From Bradyrhizobium lablabi (GTDB lineage Bacteria; Pseudomonadota; Alphaproteobacteria; Rhizobiales; Xanthobacteraceae), in contig NZ_LLYB01000128.1 in the NCBI RefSeq assembly GCF_001440475.1, forward strand, positions 3,204 through 54,251: a stretch of DNA of 51,048 nt. The letters are read 5' to 3'. How positions within the stretch are numbered: the stretch's first letter is position 1; the number at the start of each line of letters is the position of its first letter. Below are positions 1 through 7,668 of this stretch, in pieces. The translations under genes and the position numbers were made by a program. The notes beneath the pieces were generated by a model. The model saw nothing but the letters and a program-made list of their open reading frames with translations, did no database searches and was not told the DNA's origin.

Positions 1-1
1 G

Positions 2-292
2 GTTGCCGAGGAGGTCTCGGACATTTCGCTGGCCTGCCGCCAGATCGGCCCGGTCAAGTTCAAGCACAAGCTGGAGCAGGGCGATGACATGTTTCGCCAG
101 CGCCGCTCGCTGTTCTTCAAGAAGATGCAGATTGTTCGCGGCTGCGATGCCAAGCGCAACGTGCTGGTCTACATGGTCTATTCGGACAAGCTGATCGAAG
201 GCTCACCCAAAAACTCGACCTCCTCAGTGCCGATCATGCCCTGGGGGGCGACCGAGACCGCGGTTCAGAAATGCGGTGAATTCATCCAGTAA
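2..292 (+). CDS. creA: CreA family protein (C-terminal part, gene cut by window start)
   Basis: The frame is open from base 2 to the stop at 290-292, giving 96 codons of a gene whose start lies outside the window. The C-terminus closely follows the E. coli CreA protein as I recall it: a DISLACRQIGP segment, then FFKKMQIVR, then YSDKLIEGSPKNSTSSVPIMPWG. CreA is a small periplasmic protein of unknown biochemical role, named for its place beside creBCD in enterobacteria. The signal peptide cannot be seen here because the N-terminus is missing. A short tail (ATETAVQKCGEFIQ) extends past the usual MPW end. A hairpin directly after the stop suggests this is the last gene of its transcript. Confidence 0.88.
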   Translation, partial: VAEEVSDISLACRQIGPVKFKHKLEQGDDMFRQRRSLFFKKMQIVRGCDAKRNVLVYMVYSDKLIEGSPKNSTSSVPIMPWGATETAVQKCGEFIQ

Positions 293-327
293 GCCCCAAT
301 GCCATCCCGGTTCCGGGATGAGGGCTT
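291..327 (+). terminator. Stem-loop terminator after creA
   Basis: CATCCCGG at 303-310 pairs with CCGGGATG at 313-320 around a two-base loop. The flanking AAGCCC (291-296) pairs with GGGCTT (322-327), giving a two-level hairpin that overlaps the creA stop codon. There is no long T-run, so termination may be weak. The hairpin also lies 5 bases from the end of the converging ORF at 333-626 and could serve both. Confidence 0.55.
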
Positions 328-332
328 CGGGC

Positions 333-626
333 TTACCGTTTGAGCGGATTGGAATATTGGTGGGCCTCCGGGCCGGGTACGACCTTGCGGTCGCGGCAGC
401 CGACCAGATGCACGAATTTCTGCGGCGCCGAGACATTGCCGCGGAATTCGTCGCCCTGCTGCGACATCGCGCCACAAACGCCCACGGGATGCTCCGAGGC
501 TTTTTCCTGGCGCTTCAGGGAAGGATCGATCCGCAATTCGGAACCCCCGGATAAGTTTCCAACAACCGGCTGGCCGGGTTTGCGGGTCGGGGTGTCATTG
601 CCAACATCGATGTTGCGATGGCCCAC
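333..626 (-). CDS. Hypothetical protein, 97 aa
   Basis: This is an unrecognised ORF convergent with creA. A GTG start at 626 is chosen because AAGGA lies 9 bases upstream; the frame is open further upstream to 683. The C-terminal half looks protein-like (GDEFRGNVSAPQKFVHLVGC, then DRKVVPGPEAHQYSNPLKR) and carries two cysteines. No signal peptide or membrane segment is seen with this start. It could instead be the tail of a longer degraded gene. No function can be proposed. Confidence 0.4.
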   Translation of the reverse strand: MGHRNIDVGNDTPTRKPGQPVVGNLSGGSELRIDPSLKRQEKASEHPVGVCGAMSQQGDEFRGNVSAPQKFVHLVGCRDRKVVPGPEAHQYSNPLKR

Positions 627-858
627 GACTGCTATCCTTTGTTGAGGAGGGGTCGAAACGCACGAGCCCGCGCAAAGTTGCACGGCGTTTGACTGAGTCG
701 GCCGGATAGAAGCTTCGGCTCATCCGATAAGCCTGCGAACGAGACGTTCCTCGTCGACTGGACGAGGGCCAGAAGGGTCCCAATGGCCGGCTTACGGCGT
801 TCAGCCGGAACATCTGAAGCAAGGGCGTGCCGGCTGAATTCATTGGATTTTTTCCGCC

Positions 859-908
859 ATTGTTTCGTCCGGCGGCGGCGACGAAACAATTCTCCTGTGT
901 GACGAAAC
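859..908. promoter_or_regulatory. Inverted repeat plus third GACGAAAC box in a gene-poor gap
   Basis: ATTGTTTCGTC (859-869) and GACGAAACAAT (880-890) form a perfect 11-bp inverted repeat with a 10-base spacer. A third GACGAAAC follows at 901-908, 21 bases (two helical turns) after the second. This looks like an operator upstream of the small secreted-protein gene at 1011. Nothing else gene-like was found between 684 and 1010. The binding factor is unknown. Confidence 0.35.
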
Positions 909-1010
909 CATTTTTCGTTTTGGGCGCAGATGTCCGGAAACGGCCGGCGGCTATCAGGTTCCCAACGAGACGGCGGCGGCTAGCGGCCACCGACAACCGG
1001 AGACATTCAG

Positions 1011-1172
1011 ATGCGAACCACCAGCTTCATCCTCGCCTTTGCCTTCATCCTGGCGGGTCCCTCGATGGCTGGTTCTGCGGATCAGGGTCTGCCGGGCGTC
1101 GGCACCTTCGTCTATAGTGGGTCGCCGGTTGCGACCACGGCCGCCCAGCCGATGGTTCTGGCCGCCAAGTAA
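1011..1172 (+). CDS. Small secreted protein, 53 aa
   Basis: This is an ATG-started small gene with CGGAG about 9 bases upstream. The first ~22 residues form a clear signal peptide: MRTTSF, then a hydrophobic core ending GPSMAGSA. The mature part is only about 30 residues (DQGLPGVGTFVYSGSPVATT...) and is rich in Gly, Ala and Thr. It ends 45 bases before the next secreted-protein gene on the same strand, so co-transcription is possible. I do not recognise a family. It could be a small exported or envelope peptide. Confidence 0.6.
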   Translation: MRTTSFILAFAFILAGPSMAGSADQGLPGVGTFVYSGSPVATTAAQPMVLAAK

Positions 1173-1217
1173 GCGTAGCGTATCCGTTGCAAAGAGATCG
1201 CCGATAAAGGCCCCTGC

Positions 1218-1616
1218 ATGTTGGTACGCATCTGTTTTGCCGTAATTCTGACGTGCCTCCTTCTCGGCGGCGCGGCGCAGGCCCAGGTCCAGTTTCAGCC
1301 GCCACAGACTTCATTCCGTTCGCTCTTCAAAGTGCCCGACCCGCGCGGCGAATTCGTGCGGATGTGCGCGCCGCATATGGTCGGGCGCTGGGCGCACCCC
1401 GAAAGCGTCTGCGGCTGCCTGCACGACTACGCCGCCGCGACCGTGGAAGATGCCGACCTGCGCGAAGCATTGCTGCGCGGCATCAGCGAGACCGGCGTGC
1501 CGACGATCGAGACCGCCTGGGTCCCGGCGTCGAAGCAATCCCAGATCGGACCGACCTTCACCAAGATCGCCAAGCCGACGCTGCAATGCATGTTCGAGCC
1601 GGCCACGAACCAGTAA
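1218..1616 (+). CDS. Secreted hypothetical protein, 132 aa
   Basis: The N-terminus is a signal peptide (MLVRICFAVILTCLLLGG, then an AQAQ cleavage region at about residue 22). The mature domain of roughly 110 residues has four cysteines in the pattern C-x(14)-C-x-C early and one near the C-terminus, which suggests disulfides in the periplasm. No catalytic motif is visible. It follows another small secreted-protein gene by 45 bases and may share its transcript. The family is not recognised, and the function is unknown. Confidence 0.75.
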   Translation: MLVRICFAVILTCLLLGGAAQAQVQFQPPQTSFRSLFKVPDPRGEFVRMCAPHMVGRWAHPESVCGCLHDYAAATVEDADLREALLRGISETGVPTIETAWVPASKQSQIGPTFTKIAKPTLQCMFEPATNQ

Positions 1617-1716
1617 CGCCGGCGTTACCTAGTCTCCTGCAATTCCCTCAGTCTCGACACGCCGATAACGGCCATTGTAAGCAATGGCCAGTCGACGATC
1701 TGTGCGGGGCCTGTCA

Positions 1717-2943
1717 ATGCAGCCGGGACGAATCCTGCTCTCATGTGCGGTGCTTGTCGGGCTGGGCTTGCCGGCCGCCGCTGCGCCCGATGAGGACCTG
1801 TTGGGGAAGGCGGCAGGCTACCCGATCGGCTCGCGCGCCAACTGGTTTTATGACGAGCGCGTCCGGATCGGATCGTTCAGTCACCTCGACAGCATCCTGC
1901 CGCACTACACGCTGAAGAAGGCGGCTTCTCCGCTGGCCTTACGAAAAACCTCCACCGAGCCGAAGATCGAGTATCGGTTCGAACAGCAGACCCGCACACT
2001 TGACGATTTTCTCAACCATCAGCGCGTCACCGGCTTTCTGCTGATCAAGGACGGCGAACTGCTAACTGAGCGCTATCAGTATGATCGCCATGCGGACCAT
2101 CGCCTTGTTTCGCATTCGATGGCGAAGTCCATTGTCAGCATCGCAGTGGGGATGGCGCTGGCCGAAAAGAAGATTGCCTCGCTCGACGACACCATCGCCA
2201 AATACGTGCCTGCACTTGCCGGCAATCCCTACGGCGAGACGACGATCCGCAACATGCTGCGGATGGCGTCTGGCGTACCGTTTCAGGAGGTGTATGACGG
2301 CAAGGACGACATGGCGAAATTCAACAGGATCCGCCTCACGCAGGACTCGGTCGCGGCGCTGCGCGCCTTCACGACGCGCGAGGTCGAGCAGGGGAGCCGG
2401 TTTCACTATGCATCCAACCAGACCGTGGCGCTGACGCTGCTGCTGCGCGCGGTGACCGGCACCTCGGTGAGCGAATACCTGACGACGCGCCTGTGGCAGC
2501 CGATGGGCGCGGAGGCCGATGCGACCTGGGTCAGGATCAAGGACGGCACCGAAACAGGCTCGGGGAGCTTCAATGCGGTGCTGCGCGACTATGGCCGTCT
2601 GGGCTTGTTGCTGGCGAACGACGGCGCCCTGGGCGACAGGCAGATCGTGCCGAAGGATTATCTGCTCGACGCCACCGACTGGCATCGCCAGCCCGAGGCG
2701 TTCGCGCCGCGCAAGGCGACGCCGTATTTCGGCTATGGCTATCAGTTCTGGCTGTTTCCGGGCGAGAAGCGGCGGTTCGCGCTGCTCGGCGTCTACGGGC
2801 AGTCGATCTTCGTCGATCCCGAACTCAAGCTGGTGATGGTGATCACCGCGGCGGCAAGGAACGCCAGCGTCGGCAAAGAGCCGTTCGCGCGCGAGCGCGA
2901 TGCGCTGTGGCGCGGGGTCGTCGCCAAATACGGCAGCTGGTAG
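1717..2943 (+). CDS. Serine hydrolase, beta-lactamase class C / NylB-like
   Basis: This is a periplasmic or exported serine hydrolase of the beta-lactamase/esterase superfamily (408 aa). An upstream ATG at 1684 exists, but 1717 is preferred because a signal peptide (MQPGRILLSCAVLVGLGLP...) follows it directly. The nucleophile motif SxxK is SMAK (Ser134, Lys137) and the YxN motif is YASN (Tyr231, Asn234). The C-terminal strand reads GVYGQSIFVDPELK, as in 6-aminohexanoate-dimer hydrolase-like members, instead of a classical KTG. The natural substrate is unknown and could be an ester, an amide oligomer or a peptidoglycan fragment. A SnoaL-like gene follows by 40 bases. Confidence 0.85.
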   Translation: MQPGRILLSCAVLVGLGLPAAAAPDEDLLGKAAGYPIGSRANWFYDERVRIGSFSHLDSILPHYTLKKAASPLALRKTSTEPKIEYRFEQQTRTLDDFLNHQRVTGFLLIKDGELLTERYQYDRHADHRLVSHSMAKSIVSIAVGMALAEKKIASLDDTIAKYVPALAGNPYGETTIRNMLRMASGVPFQEVYDGKDDMAKFNRIRLTQDSVAALRAFTTREVEQGSRFHYASNQTVALTLLLRAVTGTSVSEYLTTRLWQPMGAEADATWVRIKDGTETGSGSFNAVLRDYGRLGLLLANDGALGDRQIVPKDYLLDATDWHRQPEAFAPRKATPYFGYGYQFWLFPGEKRRFALLGVYGQSIFVDPELKLVMVITAAARNASVGKEPFARERDALWRGVVAKYGSW

Positions 2944-2983
2944 GTCGGGCTCAACATCGAAACAGATAGCACAGGGGAAGACC

Positions 2984-3433
2984 ATGCGATCCATCATCAT
3001 CGGCCTCATCGGCATATTGCCGTTCGTCGTGTCTCCGGCTTCGGCCGCCGACGCGGCCAGTGAGGAAGCCAACAAGAAGGCGGTGCTCGAATTCTACGAT
3101 GCAGCGCTCAACCGGAAGGACTTTGATGCCGCCGCCAAATTTTTTGGCCCGCATTACATCCAGCACAATCCGACGGCGCCCGACGGCATCGAGGGTTTCA
3201 AGAACTTCCTCGGTTTCCTGAGAGAGAAATTTCCGGACTCCCGCAGCGAGATCAAGCGGGTCTTCGCAGACGGCGATTACGTGATGCTCCACGTCCACAG
3301 CGTGCGAGAGAAGGGGACGCGGGGCCGCGCCATCGTCGACATATTTCGACTCGAGAACGGCAAGATCGTCGAGCACTGGGATGTCGTGCAGGAGATTCCG
3401 GAGAAGGCCGCCAACACCAACGGCATGTTCTAG
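2984..3433 (+). CDS. Secreted SnoaL/NTF2-like protein
   Basis: The start is set at ATG 2984, which has AGGGGAAG about 5 bases upstream and opens a signal peptide (MRSIIIGLIGILPFVVSPASA). The 149-aa product then shows the SnoaL-like (NTF2-fold) pattern: a helical start with a VLEFYDAALNRKDF motif, YIQHNP, GIEGFKNFLG, and a C-terminal FRLENGKIVEHWDVVQEIP strand. Members of this family bind small hydrophobic ligands; many have no known reaction. It lies 40 bases downstream of the serine hydrolase and is probably co-transcribed with it. Confidence 0.85.
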   Translation: MRSIIIGLIGILPFVVSPASAADAASEEANKKAVLEFYDAALNRKDFDAAAKFFGPHYIQHNPTAPDGIEGFKNFLGFLREKFPDSRSEIKRVFADGDYVMLHVHSVREKGTRGRAIVDIFRLENGKIVEHWDVVQEIPEKAANTNGMF

Positions 3434-3449
3434 CGATTGGCGGGCGCCG

Positions 3450-3680
3450 CTATCGCTTCTTGGTCCCCAGCCGCGGAATGCACTTGCGCGTGCGCACGAC
3501 GCCTGACGCCGTCATCTGCGAGCCCTGGACTTCCTTGATCTGTCCGGCCGGGCACGATCCGTCATCGACCAGGACGCGCTGGCCGAGCCTGAGGTCGACG
3601 ATGTCCTGCTCGCGCGAGACTGCTTGGGCGAGCGCAGGTGTGGCGAGCAACAACAGAACGAGGGCGGCGGCGGCTTTCAT
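3450..3680 (-). CDS. Small secreted protein, 76 aa
   Basis: The start at 3680 is chosen because a strong signal peptide (MKAAAALVLLLLATPALAQA) begins there, with GAGGAAGA upstream. The mature part of about 56 residues has two cysteines and a conserved-looking core (RLGQRVLVDDGSCPAGQIKE, then a basic tail RKCIPRLGTKKR). I recall similar small Bradyrhizobium proteins under a DUF label (possibly DUF6719) but cannot confirm this. It lies 20 bases downstream of the 50-aa membrane-protein gene on the same strand, so the two form a small operon. Confidence 0.7.
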   Translation of the reverse strand: MKAAAALVLLLLATPALAQAVSREQDIVDLRLGQRVLVDDGSCPAGQIKEVQGSQMTASGVVRTRKCIPRLGTKKR

Positions 3681-3700
3681 CGGCGTCAAATCGGTCTTCC

Positions 3701-3853
3701 TCACTTGGTCTTGATCTTCAGCCCGTCGGGGCCGACATTGATCTGCAGGCCCTCGGGTTCTTGCTTGGCTTGATAGAGATTGTAGCCGAGCACGCCGACG
3801 GCGACGATCAACACGCCGATAACGAGATACAGAACGTTGCGATTGCTGGGCAT
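3701..3853 (-). CDS. Small single-pass membrane protein, 50 aa
   Basis: This gene reads ATG at 3853 to TGA at 3701-3703. The product begins MPSNRN, follows with one transmembrane helix of about 18 residues (residues 7-24), and ends with a short soluble tail (QAKQEPEGLQINVGPDGLKI). The layout suggests an N-in inner-membrane anchor with a periplasmic tail, or the reverse. It sits 20 bases upstream of the 76-aa secreted-protein gene. The clean TM-plus-tail organisation supports a real gene. The function is unknown. Confidence 0.65.
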   Translation of the reverse strand: MPSNRNVLYLVIGVLIVAVGVLGYNLYQAKQEPEGLQINVGPDGLKIKTK

Positions 3854-3938
3854 CCGCCATTTCCGCCGTGAAAGTTGATTCAGCCACCGAGCTTAGTGAC
3901 GCGGCGGCGATTCTGATAGTGCGCGCCAGGTGGAGCGG

Positions 3939-5438
3939 TCAGCTCGCGGCCTTCCGCAGCTTGACTCGGCCGGTTCCACGGGACTTGCGATCTCCCTGCA
4001 GTGCGGCCAGCGATGATTTCGCCAGCCGTTCGGCCGACGCGGCCAGTTGCGGCAGCTTGTGGCCGGCAAATCCCAGCACAAAGCCCGGCAGCGGCCGCGC
4101 GCGAAAATAGGTTTCCGCCAACAGCCAGCCCGCGACACCGGCGTCCGCCTTTGCCTTGGCGGCAACCAGCGGATCGGTCGAGGGATCGAACCGCGCGACC
4201 AGATGCAGGCCCTGCGAGGGCACCGGCACCGAGAGCATTCCCTGCGATGCCGCCGACAGGGTCGAGGCCAGCACGTCGCGCGCTTCGCGGTAGATCCCGC
4301 GTACCTTGCGCAGGTTGGCGGCGAACGCGCCGGAATTGAGCATATCTGCCACCGCGCCTTCCAGCAGCGTGCCGGGAAAACGATCGAGCGCGGCGCGGGC
4401 TGTCGTCACCGGTCCGACGAGGCGCTCGGGCAGGGCGCAATAGCCGATGCGCAATCCCGGAAACAAGGTCTTGGCAAACGTGCCCATGTAGATGACGCGC
4501 GAGAGGTGGTCGATGCCGGCGAGCGACAGCAAGGGCGCGCCGTCGTAGCGAAACTCGCTGTCGTAATCGTCCTCGATCACAAAGGCGCCGGCGTCCCTGG
4601 CCCAGTCGAGCAGTTCCAGCCGCCGTGTCATCGACATCTGCACGCCCAGCGGAAACTGGTGCGACGGGGTCACGTAGGCCGCGCCGGCTGAAGCAGCAAG
4701 CGCCCGGCCCCGGGCCACGATCATGCCTGATGCATCGACCGGCACGGCGACGGGACGCAGGCCGCAGTGCCCGATCGCTCGTCTTGCGGCGGGATAGCCG
4801 GGATCCTCGCACCAGATCTGATCGCCGGGCTTGAGGATCGCGCCGAGCACGATCCTCAACGCGTGCTGCGTTCCCGACGTCAGCATGATCTGGTCCGGAT
4901 CGCAGCGCAGCCCGCGCGCCGACAGCAGGTGATCGGCAATCGCGGCGCGGAGTTCACGGCTGCCGCGGGGGTCGCCATAGTGAAGGTGCTCGGCGCCGAA
5001 GGCGCGCATGCGCCGGCCGGCAAATGCCCGGAAGCGTTGCAGCGCCCGCTCGTCGATATGGGTGCAGCCGAGCGCCAGCGGACCCTGCTGCTGCGGCTCG
5101 ATTGCGATCTTGGTCTTGCGTGCGTCGTTGGCTGGGGCGGGGATGCGCGCGGCGACGAAGGTGCCGGAGCCGACGGTGGCCACGGCAAAACCGTCCGCAA
5201 TCAGCCGCTCATAGGCCGAGGTGACGGCGTTGCGACGAAAACCGGTCTGTTTTGCCAGCGTGCGCGACGGCGGCAGCGGCTCGCCGGGCTTTGCGATCCC
5301 GCCGGTGATGGCGTGGCACAGCGCCTGATAGAGCCGGTGCTGGGACGAGGCGCCCGGTGTCACGTGCGCACCCGAGAGGTCGAGCGCGAGCTCGGCCTTG
5401 CGGGGGGACGGCGCAGAATTGGTCGGAATTTTTCGCAT
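3939..5438 (-). CDS. MocR-type (GntR/aminotransferase fusion) transcriptional regulator
   Basis: This is a two-domain regulator of about 499 aa. The N-terminal GntR winged helix spans residues ~25-100 (PLPPSRTLAKQTGFRRNAVTS, then AYERLIADGF). The C-terminal domain has the fold-type I aminotransferase layout, with the PLP lysine in GTFAKTLFPG (about Lys323) and the IEDDYDSEF motif before it. Such proteins use PLP or an amino acid-PLP adduct as effector. ATG 5438 is preferred over 5462. It is divergent from the flavin-binding PNPOx-like gene at 5514 with only 75 bases between, the usual arrangement for a MocR and its target. Confidence 0.9.
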   Translation of the reverse strand: MRKIPTNSAPSPRKAELALDLSGAHVTPGASSQHRLYQALCHAITGGIAKPGEPLPPSRTLAKQTGFRRNAVTSAYERLIADGFAVATVGSGTFVAARIPAPANDARKTKIAIEPQQQGPLALGCTHIDERALQRFRAFAGRRMRAFGAEHLHYGDPRGSRELRAAIADHLLSARGLRCDPDQIMLTSGTQHALRIVLGAILKPGDQIWCEDPGYPAARRAIGHCGLRPVAVPVDASGMIVARGRALAASAGAAYVTPSHQFPLGVQMSMTRRLELLDWARDAGAFVIEDDYDSEFRYDGAPLLSLAGIDHLSRVIYMGTFAKTLFPGLRIGYCALPERLVGPVTTARAALDRFPGTLLEGAVADMLNSGAFAANLRKVRGIYREARDVLASTLSAASQGMLSVPVPSQGLHLVARFDPSTDPLVAAKAKADAGVAGWLLAETYFRARPLPGFVLGFAGHKLPQLAASAERLAKSSLAALQGDRKSRGTGRVKLRKAAS

Positions 5439-5513
5439 GGAATTGGCACTATCGCAGACCAAATGGGCCGCTACAACTCTCTAACGATCGCACTCAATTG
5501 GATGAGGACTGCC

Positions 5514-6239
5514 GTGACCGACGCCGTAACTACTGAAGCGTATCCGTTATCGCCGCGAAACCAGGTGAAGCGGCGCCACGATCGCGGCTTCTATGATCAC
5601 GCCACGGTCCACCGCCTGCTCGACGCCTCGATGCTGTGCCACGTCTCCTATGTGATCGACGGCCAGCCCTATTGCACGCCGACGTTCTTCTGGCGGGAGG
5701 GCAGCAAACTGTATTGGCACGGCAGCAGCGCAAGCCGCATGCTGCGCAACCAGTCCGAAGGCGAGCGGGTCTGCCTCACGGTGGCGCATCTCGACAGCCT
5801 GGTACTGGCCCGCTGCGGCTTCAACCATTCGGCGGATTACCGCGCCGTGATGGCCTTCGGCACCGCCTATCTCGTCACCGATCCGGTCGAGAAGGAGCAC
5901 GCGCTGGTCGCCATGGTCGACCGCTTCTTTCCGGACCGCACCGCGAGCTTGAGGCAAAGCACCGTGCAGGAGATCAAGGCGACGTCTGTGATCGCGATGG
6001 AGATCGAGCAGGCGTCCGCCAAGATCAGGTCGAAGGGCGTCGCTGACGACGATGAGGACTACGAGCTTCCCATCTATGCCGAACGGATTCCGGTGCGCAC
6101 GGTGCTGGGGCGGCCGGAACCCTGTCCGCGGCTTCTCGACGGCGTCGAGCGCCCGGTGTCGCTCGGTGCCTATTCGGAAGGCCGCCTGCTCGAAGATGCA
6201 TTGCGGGATGCGCATTTTGCGCATTACGCCGGCGGCTGA
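5514..6239 (+). CDS. Pyridoxamine 5'-phosphate oxidase family (FMN-binding) protein
   Basis: This 241-aa protein belongs to the split-barrel flavin-binding family (Pyridox_ox_2 type). Typical segments are HLLDASMLCHVSYV-like text at residues ~30-45 (RLLDASMLCHVSYVIDGQPY), FFWREGSKLYWHGSSASRM, and RCGFNHSADYRAVMAFG. The GTG start at 5514 is preferred because GATGAGGA sits 5 bases upstream; ATG 5502 is the alternative and lacks a ribosome site. The gene is divergent from a MocR regulator and is the likely target of that regulator. The substrate is unknown, and it is not the canonical PdxH. Confidence 0.85.
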   Translation: MTDAVTTEAYPLSPRNQVKRRHDRGFYDHATVHRLLDASMLCHVSYVIDGQPYCTPTFFWREGSKLYWHGSSASRMLRNQSEGERVCLTVAHLDSLVLARCGFNHSADYRAVMAFGTAYLVTDPVEKEHALVAMVDRFFPDRTASLRQSTVQEIKATSVIAMEIEQASAKIRSKGVADDDEDYELPIYAERIPVRTVLGRPEPCPRLLDGVERPVSLGAYSEGRLLEDALRDAHFAHYAGG

Positions 6240-6291
6240 GATCGGGGTAGGGTGCGCGCTCCCGACCTGAATTCGCGACTGGAGCCGCCGC

Positions 6292-7569
6292 ATGACGACC
6301 GATACGCAACAAAAAATCCTCGATGCCGTCGACGCCGGCTTTGAAGCGCAACTGGCGACGACGCGGGATTTCGTTGCGATCCCTTCGACCCGCGGCGCCG
6401 AAGGGCCGTGCCAGGACATGATCGGCGATCTCCTGCGCCAACGCGGTTACGAGGTCGACGACTGGCATATCGACGTCGAGGATTTGAAGGATCTGCGCGG
6501 CTTCGGCCCGATCGAGCATGATTTTTCCAGGGCGCGCACGGTGGTCGGCACTTACCGGCCGTCCAATAATGCCGGCAAATCGCTGATACTGCAGGGCCAT
6601 TGCGACGTCGTGCCGGCCGGCCCGCTCGACATGTGGGAGACGCCGCCATTCTCTCCGACCATCAAGGACGGCAGGATGTACGGCCGCGGCGCCTGCGACA
6701 TGAAATCCGGCACCATCGGCGCGCTCTATGCGCTGGACGCGATCAAGGCCGCGGGCCTGAAGCCGACGGCGCGCATCCATTTCCAGTCCGTGATCGAGGA
6801 GGAGAGCACCGGTGTCGGTGCGCTCTCCACCTTGCAGCGCGGCTATCGCGCGGACGCCTGCTTCATCCCGGAGCCGACCGGCGAGACCATGGTGCGCTCG
6901 CAGGTCGGCGTGATCTGGTTTCGCCTCAAGGTGCGCGGCTTCCCGGTGCACGTGTTCGAGGCCGGCGCGGGCGCCAACGCGATCATGGCGGCCTATCACC
7001 TGATTCACGCCCTGCAAAAGCTCGAGGCCGACTGGAACGAGCGCGCCAAGGCCGACCGTCACTTCAAGGCGGTCAACCATCCCCTCAACTTCAACCCCGG
7101 CATCATCAAGGGCGGCGACTGGGCCTCGAGCGTGCCGGCCTGGTGCGACGTCGATTGCCGGATTGCGGTGCTGCCGGGCTGGTCGATCGCCGAATGCCAG
7201 AAGGAGATTCTGGCCTGCGTGTCAGCGGCCGCGCGCGATCACCGTTTCCTCTCCAACAACCCGCCGCAGGTCGAATGGTCTGGCTTCCTGTCGGAAGGAT
7301 ATGAACTGGTGAACTCGGCCGAGCCGGAAGCCGCATTCGCTAAAGCGTTTGGCGCCGTCTATGGCGGCGTGGTGCCGGATCGCGCGTTTACCGCGCTGAC
7401 CGATACACGGTTCTACGGCTTGAACCACAACATCCCGAGCTTGTGCTTCGGCGCCAAGGGCGCTGCGATGCACGGCTTCAACGAGTACGTCGAACTGGAC
7501 TCGCTGCGGAAGTCGACGAAAGCCACCGCGCTGTTCATTGCGGAATGGTGCGGGGTGGAGAAGGTGTGA
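6292..7569 (+). CDS. M20 family metallopeptidase / ArgE-DapE type deacylase
   Basis: This is a cytoplasmic di-zinc amidohydrolase of 425 aa that releases an acyl group from an N-acyl amino acid or related amide. Metal-site residues are visible in family order: GHCDVVP (His103), GACDMKSG (Asp136), the EE general base (Glu170/171), IPEPTG (Glu194) and the C-terminal AMHGFNEY (His394). The dimerisation lid lies between about 200 and 310. Length and order match the ArgE/DapE/ACY1 group; which substrate it uses cannot be read from sequence. It starts 52 bases after the PNPOx-like gene and could share its transcript. A palindromic repeat begins 4 bases after its stop. Confidence 0.88.
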   Translation: MTTDTQQKILDAVDAGFEAQLATTRDFVAIPSTRGAEGPCQDMIGDLLRQRGYEVDDWHIDVEDLKDLRGFGPIEHDFSRARTVVGTYRPSNNAGKSLILQGHCDVVPAGPLDMWETPPFSPTIKDGRMYGRGACDMKSGTIGALYALDAIKAAGLKPTARIHFQSVIEEESTGVGALSTLQRGYRADACFIPEPTGETMVRSQVGVIWFRLKVRGFPVHVFEAGAGANAIMAAYHLIHALQKLEADWNERAKADRHFKAVNHPLNFNPGIIKGGDWASSVPAWCDVDCRIAVLPGWSIAECQKEILACVSAAARDHRFLSNNPPQVEWSGFLSEGYELVNSAEPEAAFAKAFGAVYGGVVPDRAFTALTDTRFYGLNHNIPSLCFGAKGAAMHGFNEYVELDSLRKSTKATALFIAEWCGVEKV

Positions 7570-7573
7570 TCCG

Positions 7574-7668
7574 CTCATGGTGAGGAGCGCGTAGCGCGTC
7601 TCGAACCTTGAGGCCCGGCTGGTGGCCTCATCCTTCGAGACGCCGCTACGCGGCTCCTAAGGATGAGG
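7574..7668. repeat. Palindromic intergenic repeat (~95 bp), type A
   Basis: Two imperfect arms of about 44 bp face each other. The left arm starts CTCATGGTGAGGAGCG (7574) and the right arm ends CGCGGCTCCTAAGGATGAGG (7668). Their inner ends are TTGAGGCC and GGCCTCAT. I recognise this as a dispersed palindromic element common in Bradyrhizobium intergenic space. It lies between two convergent genes and supplies the last codons and the stop of the minus-strand gene. Confidence 0.8.

Noticed and set aside
595..996. Minus-strand frames in the gap before the small secreted protein
   Set aside because: No ribosome site, Arg/Ser-rich composition and no family text; treated as spacer with an operator-like repeat.
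2062..3075. Antisense open frame of 337 codons opposite the serine hydrolase
   Set aside because: The opposite strand encodes SxxK and YxN motifs and a signal peptide; the antisense text has no recognisable domain.
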